Below are positions 57,060 through 64,000 of a stretch of 64,000 bases of DNA, one piece after another. Below the pieces are notes generated by a model. The model saw nothing but the letters and a program-made list of their open reading frames with translations. It was not told where the DNA came from and made no database searches. The stretch is from Rotaria macrura (taxonomy: Eukaryota; Rotifera; Eurotatoria; Philodinida; Philodinidae): assembly GCA_900239685.1 (NCBI GenBank), contig OENT01000979.1, positions 1-64,000 of the forward strand, read 5' to 3'. Both the position numbers and the translations under genes were made by a program. How positions within the stretch are numbered: the stretch's first letter is position 1; each line of letters begins with the position of its first letter.

Positions 57060-57920
57060 AACTTTTAGGTTTCTTTCGGACAAATGACGTGCAATTCTCG
57101 GAATAACCAACTGGAAAAAGAAAAAGAAAGCAGTTTTTTTCATCCTGTTGTTGCGGCGAAATCTTCGGATACTATTGGAATAATTAGAAAACAAAGGAAG
57201 TAAACTAAAATAGTTTTCGGCATTTTACTGTTCGGATTTTCTCAGAAAAATTACATGAACCACTCTCAAGAAGCAACTAAAAGAAAACAAAATGAAAGCA
57301 GTTTTTCATTCTGTTGCTGCAGTTAAATCTTTCGCAACTATTGGAATAATTAGAAAAAAAAGCAAGTAAACTAAAATAGTTCTCTGCATTTTACTGTTCG
57401 GATGTTCTCAGAAAAATAAAATGAACCACTCTCAAGAAGCAACTAAAACAAAAGAAAAACAAAGCAGTTTTTCTCATCGTGTTTCTTCTGTAAAACCTTC
57501 GGCAACTATGGGAACAAATATAAAAAAAAACTAATAAAGTAAACTAGTTTTCTTCGTTCTACGATGTAGTTTTTCTCACAGAAATGACGAGCAACACTCT
57601 GAAGAAGCAATTAAAAGAAAAGAAAAACAAAGCAGTTTTTCTCATCCTGTTTCTTCTGTAAAATCTCCTACAACTATCGGAACAGATGTTAGAAAAAAAC
57701 TAATAAAGTAAACTAGTTTTCTTCGTTCTACGCTGTAGCTTTTCTCACAGAAATGACGAGCAACACTCTCACGAAGCAATTAAAAGAAAAGACAAAGAAG
57801 GCAGTGCTTTTCATGTTCTTGCTTCCGTAAAGTTTCCGGGAGCTATCGGAATAATTGAGTAAAAGAAAGAACTAAACTAAACTAGCTTACTCCGTTTCTT
57901 CGTTAGCAAATAGTTAGTAT
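57060..57920. repeat. Five-copy tandem repeat, unit about 168 bp
   Basis: Units are marked by GCAGTTTTTC(TCATCC)TGTT at 57131, 57299, 57475, 57633 and 57802, followed by ACTATTGGAA and AAGTAAACTA(AA)AT and by AGAAATGACGAGCAACACTC-type sequence. Copies differ by point changes and small indels. The array is noncoding. Confidence 0.85.
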
Positions 57921-58502
57921 TAATGCAATCAAACGGGAAACTGCAAAGTAAACTAAATTAATGTTTTCCGATGAAATGAACGCCGATTACGAGCATAAAA
58001 AGGCGACGCCCGAGAAAAATCAAATCCGGCAAACTGATTTGAACGGCCTGCATCGCGATGCACAACTATGAGAATAAATAATTCAAAGCAGCAAAGAAAA
58101 GAAAATAAATTGACGAGTAAATTCTATTACCAGCAGTGTCATCAGAGCTAATTCAAAAACAGGAAAATACAGTAAGGAAACCTTTCTGATTTTACTCAGA
58201 AACTGTCGAACGATACTGAGAATAACTAGAGACGTAACTTGTGCGAAAGAGCTGCGACCACCGTCATGAACGTTAAAATAGGCCGTCTTTTAGAGTCGCC
58301 ACCGCTGATCTTCCCATGGCCTACATTTCGAAAAAACCCATGGATGAGGAAAGGAAACTGTTTCTTGTCATTTCATAGATTTTGGGTAACCCAGGGGAAT
58401 CCGCTAAGCATTAGAATTAGAAAAACGCTGATAAAATATAAATAAAGAAAACATGAAACGAAGAATCAGTCTTTAGTTTTTTATGCACAACGGTGGAGTA
58501 AG
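57921..58502. other. Gene-free stretch
   Basis: No gene, RNA or repeat is recognised. A 68-codon plus-strand frame at 58239-58445 has no supporting feature. Confidence 0.4.
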
Positions 58503-58646
58503 AGTGTGCGTGTGGCTGTCGTGGGTGTGGGTGAGGGTGTGCGCCTGTCGGTTTATCCGTGGATTAGGACCCGAATAAACCTCGCCACTATCCACCGCAT
58601 TCAAGACCAACACCCGACGACCACACACCCACACCCACACCCACCC
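58503..58646. repeat. Facing GGGTGT/ACACCC cassette 5
   Basis: GTGTGCGTGTGGCTG and GTGGGTGTGGGTGAGGG (58503-58540), spacer GTCGGTTTATCCGTGGATTA, then ACACCCGACGACCACAC and ACCCACACCCACACCCACCC (58608-58646). Confidence 0.85.
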
Positions 58647-58933
58647 GTAAGTAAGTTAATTCATGGATTCTCTAGTCTAGGCAGACAGAATATACCAACC
58701 TTTATCATTCAGCTTATATATAGAGCGTAGGCAGGAGAAAAGAAAAAGTGAGAACCGCAAACTAATTTAAACTACTTTGAACAACTTTTGTACTTTGATG
58801 TACTGTTCGAATTGAAGTAGGCTGTACCTCGTTGGTCTAAATCCTCTTTTATGAGTCCATTAAACTGGGACTTTTTGGTGAAAACTACATAAATATAAAT
58901 TCCACAAGAGAAGATTTTAGTGTCATTTTGGTT

Positions 58934-59671
58934 TGCCCTACTTTGCTCGAAAGGTAAAAATGTCGAAATTAAATGTATCGAACGAAAAAAATTTCGACAG
59001 GAAAATTTTCTAAGTATGCGAACCACGAAAAGGGTACATGGTGTCATCTACCATTTAGATCTACTTACTGGTTTATCATTAGTCGTCAGAGCAAAAAAGA
59101 AGCCTATAGAAACCCAATTTAGAACTGAAGATTAGTTATTCATCAAGCATGGTTCTTCTTTTTTAAAAAATCTTTTGCTCCGAACGCTTTTTCGGTAAAT
59201 AAAGTTTTAAATGAAAAACAACTTTTTAATCATTTTTCACGTATAGAACTAAAAGAAGAAATTTTGATTTACCCTACTAGTGTCGACAGTAAAAATGCCG
59301 AAAGGTAAAATTGTCGAAAACCCAAATATCGAAAATGAAAATTATAGAGATGTCAAAAGATGAAAACGTGGAGAATCACAATGTATGAAGCGATGAACTC
59401 CCTCACCCTCACCAGCACTCTTGCACCCGCATTCAGATCCCTCTTTATTGTATTGGATATTTCCACTTTTGACATTTTTATCTTTCAACCTTTTTTCTTT
59501 CGATCAAAGTATGGTTAAATGAAATTTTTTGATATCTATCAGTCGAGATTTTTAGCTTTCGACATTTTCACTTTTCGACATTTTCACCTTTCGATACATG
59601 TACTTTCGAAATTTTTACCTTTTGACATTTTTACCTTTCTACATTTTTACTTTCGACCAAAGTAGGGTTCA
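58934..59671. mobile_element. Foldback element built of GTCGAAAGGTAAAAAT units
   Basis: The left end TGCCCTACTTTGCTCGAAAGG matches the right end, reversed, TGAACCCTACTTTGGTCGAAAG. A second left-type end lies at about 59269 (TACCCTACTAGTGTCGA), so two nested copies may share one right end. The right side (59465-59655) is a run of at least eight units of TTCGACATTTTTACCTT with variants; fewer units in the opposite orientation lie on the left. It is noncoding. A CACCCTCACC tract is at 59400-59412. Confidence 0.65.
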
Positions 59672-59847
59672 CAGTCATTTTCTATGATAAAAATTCAATT
59701 TTGATTTTATGTTTTCAAATGCTTATATGGATGATAATTCTTCGAATCAACGGTAAAGGCGTAGTTGTTCTACAAAATCTAGACCACTGTATTTCATTTT
59801 AATTAGCAATCAATTTAAAAATAGTTAAGAAAAAATAACGAAATCGA

Positions 59848-60414
59848 TTATGATGATTCTACACTCGTATGGATAAGAATTTCTTGCTGCGTAATCTCTC
59901 CTTCTGTATAATTCATCAATGATTGACATAATCTGTGATAATCCTCCAATAATAATTTGTAATGTACGTGATCGTCCCTAAAATTTGGAAGCAAGTCCTT
60001 TATAAAATCCATTCCAAACATCAATAATTTTCGATAGAGTGCCTTTTCAATAACGATACAATCATAATTTACGGATGGATGACGTCTCATCCACTTTGTG
60101 AAATAGTTTTTGTCCTTGATGTTTTGACAAAGTACAAAAAATCTATTTAATTGATTGGGTAACCCATAGCCATGCAATAACCATTGTTGAATATTTTCAT
60201 CAATCATAAAAAGTGTGAATTCCTTATTATTGTTATTCGAAACATGATCTTTGTAATCATATTTATCATTGAAGACATTGATGAATGTCATCACATGCGC
60301 ATTAGGTAATGGAATATCGATAGGTCTTTGATCGATTTGGTTAAATAGAAGTACCCAATGATCATATAAGGAATACAGTTCCCTATTATATACAATATCA
60401 CCTACGGTTGTCAT
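59848..60414 (-). CDS. Second ORF of two-ORF locus B, unknown family
   Basis: An uninterrupted 188-residue frame, a diverged paralogue of 39882-40478. Its ATG is preceded directly by CTTTTTAG on the minus strand and lies 46 nt after the stop of the first ORF. It shares with its paralogue the NAHVMTFIN motif, the hydrophobic FTLFMIDENIQQWLLHG strand-helix, a WMRRHP motif and the C-terminal KLLMFGMDFIKDLLPNFRDD. The residues between these motifs have changed greatly. Conservation of such scattered motifs over a large divergence argues the frame is a real protein. Function is unknown. Confidence 0.72.
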   Translation of the reverse strand: MTTVGDIVYNRELYSLYDHWVLLFNQIDQRPIDIPLPNAHVMTFINVFNDKYDYKDHVSNNNNKEFTLFMIDENIQQWLLHGYGLPNQLNRFFVLCQNIKDKNYFTKWMRRHPSVNYDCIVIEKALYRKLLMFGMDFIKDLLPNFRDDHVHYKLLLEDYHRLCQSLMNYTEGEITQQEILIHTSVESS

Positions 60415-60460
60415 CTAAAAAGACAAGAATCTGCGAAAGCTAACGATTTTATTGCCTCAT

Positions 60461-61348
60461 TTATTTAAATTTAAGAAGAAGAGCACACAATTTTTTAGTT
60501 GTCAATAGCATTTCCTTTGCTTTTTCTACATTTTCTCTCTCACGATACTCTGCTGCCAAAATACTAAAGTGTTGAAATAGATCATGGGTTAATTGAAAAA
60601 AAAAAGACTCCGTATTGTAGATATTTTTATCAGTTAGGTTTGATGAGCCATCATAATGATAAATTTTTTTCACGTTGCGAACCTCTTTGAAACCAGATAT
60701 ATATGACTTTTCGTAGTCATTATCGAGAATAAGAAATACAGTAGTATTAAATTCAATTTCGTGTAGACAATTACTCCACTCGTCTTTGTTAGAATATACT
60801 AAAACGTCTGAAACAATATCTTTAAATAGCTCGCTGATTTTGCCCATTGTGTCGTCTTGTCGATTCTTTAAATTCAGAATAACTAGTTTTACTGTTTGAT
60901 CAATGGGTAATTTATTATCAACAGTATTCGCCGGGAATTTTCGATAGACGTTTTTTAATTCGATATGAATTCGATTTGCTAAATCTTCTTTTTCTTTAGC
61001 GAAAGAATCGTTGCCTGTTTTCGAGTCCTGTTTTGCTTCGAGCATATAGTAATGGTACAACTGATCTGCCAATTCAAATATAAGATCTTCAGCATTGGCG
61101 AATCGTTGATTACGATTCACTTCAGCCATATTTTCTTCCAATGCGAAACACTGTATCGCTTGTTTAGATTCGACTTTCATTGAAGAAATATATTGCAAAG
61201 TTGAGAAAAATAAAATTTTTTTATCACAGATTGTATTAAAATCAAAGTCTGCACCATTGTCATAAATCAATATTGAATCATTTGTTAATGAACGAAGAGT
61301 ATTCAACATGGCTGTTGCAAGTTCATTCAGATGTTTTCGTAAATCCAT
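60461..61348 (-). CDS. First ORF of two-ORF locus B, unknown family
   Basis: A 295-codon frame, the paralogue of 40508-41479, and of comparable length once that ORF's nonconserved leader is removed. An acceptor-like ATTTTAG lies about 30 nt upstream of the ATG at 61348, so the mature 5' end may begin there. N-terminal helix KHLNELATAMLNTL, middle helix ELADQLYHYYMLEA, then NRIHIELKNVYRKF; the second half has VFLILDNDYEKS, VRNVKKIYHYDGS and QLTHDLFQHFSILAAEY, echoing the first half. The C-terminal helix KAKEMLLTTKKLC resembles a TPR-like helix. The architecture recalls the receiver-like N-terminal regions I associate with large bdelloid protein families, which is a tentative comparison. Confidence 0.72.
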   Translation of the reverse strand: MDLRKHLNELATAMLNTLRSLTNDSILIYDNGADFDFNTICDKKILFFSTLQYISSMKVESKQAIQCFALEENMAEVNRNQRFANAEDLIFELADQLYHYYMLEAKQDSKTGNDSFAKEKEDLANRIHIELKNVYRKFPANTVDNKLPIDQTVKLVILNLKNRQDDTMGKISELFKDIVSDVLVYSNKDEWSNCLHEIEFNTTVFLILDNDYEKSYISGFKEVRNVKKIYHYDGSSNLTDKNIYNTESFFFQLTHDLFQHFSILAAEYRERENVEKAKEMLLTTKKLCALLLKFK

Positions 61349-61658
61349 AACAATGAATTGAGCAGTTTTTAAGCAAACTAAAATAGTAATCGAATATTGA
61401 ATTCTATACAGCCAAAGGCATTGAACAACAATATATTCATTTAAAGTGACGATGAATCAATATAGGTGAATAAAAATAGTTTCTGTGTCTTATCATTACA
61501 TATTTCAAAAAATCGTTCTAACATATTTTTTTATCTATGGTGTCTTTTGCAGATCTCTTAAAAGCTCATTTAAGTTCCTCTCTGCTTAATTGGCGACAGC
61601 ATAGTAGAACTAATTGTATTTGTTGACGACAAAGCTCCCATAATACAAAGCAAAAGTT
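61349..61658. other. Upstream region of locus B
   Basis: No gene is seen. It includes GATTCATCGTCACT, similar to GATTCATCGTGTGCC at the same relative place upstream of locus A, so some 5' flanking sequence is conserved between the loci. Confidence 0.45.
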
Positions 61659-62275
61659 CCCATGTCGTGAAAATCGCCGCGATTTTCGGGATTTTCTAAA
61701 ATATTGGCTTAAAATCGTGATTTATCGTAATCGGCGATTATTTCTGATTTTATCACGATTATGGAAGAAGAGCTGATTTTCAAAAATCATTGATAAATCA
61801 TGGCAAGTATTCATTCATCGTTTTGTTATGAACACACAAGCATATATAAACAATGCCGTTCAATTCATAACAAATAAGTTTTCGAAATATTCTTTTCTGA
61901 TAAATTATATCTTGGTTATTTTTAATCAAGTAAATGCCAATCCCGATCCATGATCTGGAGAGGACAGCACTGAAGCGGTCTGGTAAGAATTTGACCAACT
62001 CAAGGTTGGACAGATCGGACGATCTGAGAGAACTGATAACGAAAAAACTGGAATTAAATTAAAGAAAAAATCCAAATCTGTGTCTCCAAAAGAACCAATG
62101 AAATAGTAGAGAATATCAGTAACAGACGGTTAAATCTTGCATAAAATCGTGATTCATCGTAAAAATCGCTAAAATAATCGGGAAAAATCGGCGATTCTAT
62201 CGCAATTCAGCACACGATTATCGTTTCGATGAATCGCGATTAATCGACAATTTTTAGCCGATTCAAGGGACATGG
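61659..62275. mobile_element. AATCGCGATT-rich foldback element
   Basis: The left end CCATGTCGTGAAAATCGCCG and the right end, reversed, CCATGTCCCTTGAATCGGC are inverted repeats. Words such as AATCGTGATT, AATCGGCGATT and AATCGCGATT fill about 130 bp at each side. The middle is unrelated AT-rich DNA. No coding capacity. Confidence 0.6.
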
Positions 62276-63484
62276 GTTGTTTAACTACTATACTATAAGA
62301 TAGAAGATGACAATAGTTCGTAGAAAAAGTGGTGCGGGTGTGGGTGTAGACGCGAATGTTGGTCGGATTCTGGTTGGTTCTAGTCTATATGGACGACAGT
62401 CATTCGAATATGGGACCGTACTACCGAATAAGGGTGATACTTTCACTTTCCTTTTGCTTTCAGAAAGAAAACGAAAGTTATTGCTTCCCCTCACTTTTCT
62501 TTCCGAAAAGAAACGAAAGGAAAGTTGAAACTTTTTATTTTGTTAGAATTTTACAGTATATGTGTTAACAATGATAAAGGTGTTAAAGCAAGCATCCAAA
62601 CATCAGTAACACTGATGGATCTTTGTTTCCTGTCTTTCGTCACTATTTGTTTTTTAAATTGAAGTCACTTTTCTACGATGATTGTTCCATTTGTGCGTCG
62701 CTCAGGGTTGAACTAATCTATCCAGTCTTATCATTATGGGTTCACTATGGATAACTCAACAGTATTTTTCATTCTTTCTGATAACAAGAAAAATATATTG
62801 AGGATTGCTTCACCTTAGTTCTAAAAGACTATTTTTGATTTAAGCCAGTAAAAGAAATGGAATACAGATAAGACATTTATTTCCTCTCTGTGTGGATTGT
62901 TTCTGATCAGTTCTCAAACAGAAAACACTATCAAAAACGTGATTAAACTCACAAAAAGGACAAAAGATGGGTGTTTTTTCGCTAATTATCAGGAACCACA
63001 ACTGTTTGTTGCACGCCCATGTTTTCTGGTGTTTATACCCTTTTGTTGTGTTTAAAAGTGTTTTCGACAGTGTTGTCTGCTTAGGTTTCTTAGAATTATG
63101 AACTTATAAACTCATTTTTGGAGGGTGTAAACAAGCTTTAATAGGATCATACATGATTCATATAGTATGCAATCAATCGAATTATTCAGTTTCTGAATTT
63201 GCCAAGAGAAAAATCTCTAGAGTCAGAGAGCGGTGGCACATGCGGGGACTTGTAATGTCGCTTTAAAATAGAATGTGTGGAAGAAATTGAGTAGCTTAGA
63301 AATCCAAACAGCTATAAGCTGTGTTTTCTGATACCTGAGAGGATCGCTTGACGATAAGCTGTGCGACGTTCAAAAATTTTGAAGGGTTAGCCCAAGGATT
63401 TTGAGTTAGAATGTTCCGAAAATCGCCTTCACAATTAAGAAACTTTCTCGTGCATTCATTGTAAATCTATCACTGCAATAATCC
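62276..63484. other. Gene-free stretch with telomere-like word and a possible 7SL-like trace
   Basis: GTGCGGGTGTGGGTGTAG lies at 62331-62349 with a flank related to the upstream region of locus A. 62450-62530 is rich in CTTTC and GAAAG and can fold back. At 63229-63351 the words GCGGTGGCACATGC and GAGGATCGCTTGA resemble the Alu domain of SRP RNA, but spacing is wrong (see findings). Confidence 0.4.
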
Positions 63485-63781
63485 CCAGGTCAAACAGAAC
63501 GATCCGTAAACGGTCGTATACGATGAAAACACGGCCCATTACGGCGTCGTATTATCCCGCTTTAGCAAGGTCAGTAATACGGCCGTATGTTGTATGGAAT
63601 ACGATAGTATTAAGCTGTCTTTACGAGGGTTTTACGGCGTATATACGGTGTCCGTGTACGTCCGTAATACTGACCTTGTTAAAACGCCATAACACGGCTT
63701 AAAACGGTCGTTTAACCGTGGTATACGATGTAAAAACGACCGTTTACGATACTGTAACGGTGGCCGTTTTGATTGACCTGG
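63485..63781. mobile_element. Foldback element, TACGG/CCGTA family
   Basis: The ends are CCAGGTCAAACAGAACG and, reversed, CCAGGTCAATCAAAACGG. Almost the whole 297 bp is made of ACGG, CGTA and CGTTTACG words and folds back on itself. It resembles the element at 4456-4626 in both ends and composition. Confidence 0.75.
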
Positions 63782-64000
63782 GTCGCGACTCATCAAGTTC
63801 TCACTTGAATGAGCTCATGTTATTAATGAACGTATTCAAGATGCATTAGTATAGCACACACATGAGAGGAATCAACTGCCACACGCCAAGTTTAATAGGC
63901 TTTCCATAAATATATAAAATCAAGTTTATTCTACCAAAAAACAGCTTTCATTTCCTTGAATCTTGCAGGGAAACATCTCACGTGCGTAGGCTGACCACTA

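Overview
The window looks like AT-rich eukaryotic nuclear DNA, most likely from a bdelloid rotifer. The reasons are: metazoan genes split by many very short introns (mostly about 45-70 nt); scattered tracts of the hexamer GGGTGT, a rotation of TGTGGG, the telomere repeat I recall being reported for bdelloids; and a great variety of small, decayed, foldback DNA elements. The species assignment is inference and could not be checked by a search.

Layout. (1) 1 to about 2.85 kb is a 179-180 bp satellite running off the left edge; its copies decay steadily from left to right. (2) 3.35-4.9 kb holds a miniature Mutator-like element and two foldback elements. (3) 4.9-15 kb has no recognisable gene. 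It contains one arm (9.38-11.24 kb) of a long inverted repeat and a C/G-capped element. (4) 15.06-33.91 kb is the only conserved-gene block: a CCDC9-like gene (minus), a complete 18-exon PRP16/DHX38 splicing helicase (minus), a small LDL-receptor-A membrane protein (minus) and a ZDHHC16-like palmitoyltransferase (plus). (5) 37.82-39.61 kb is the second inverted-repeat arm, so the gene block sits inside a roughly 26.6 kb interval bounded by about 1.8 kb inverted arms. (6) 39.6-64 kb is accessory DNA: two diverged copies of a two-ORF locus (39.9-41.5 and 59.8-61.4 kb), a single-exon glycosyltransferase-like gene (50.8-52.1 kb), a Harbinger transposase pseudogene, a nested DDE element with roughly 510-bp inverted ends, many foldback elements, two tandem-repeat arrays, and repeated cassettes of facing GGGTGT/ACACCC tracts.

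The four conserved genes do not form a pathway: DHX38 acts in pre-mRNA splicing, CCDC9 is an exon-junction-complex-associated family, and the other two are membrane proteins. The accessory half is the less explained part. Its two-ORF loci keep the same arrangement (first ORF, stop, short gap ending in a splice-acceptor-like TTTCAG or TTTTTAG directly before the ATG of the second ORF) although the proteins have diverged strongly. That would fit a dicistronic transcript resolved by spliced-leader trans-splicing. Exon boundaries for the four split genes were read by eye; each chain keeps an open frame from ATG to stop.
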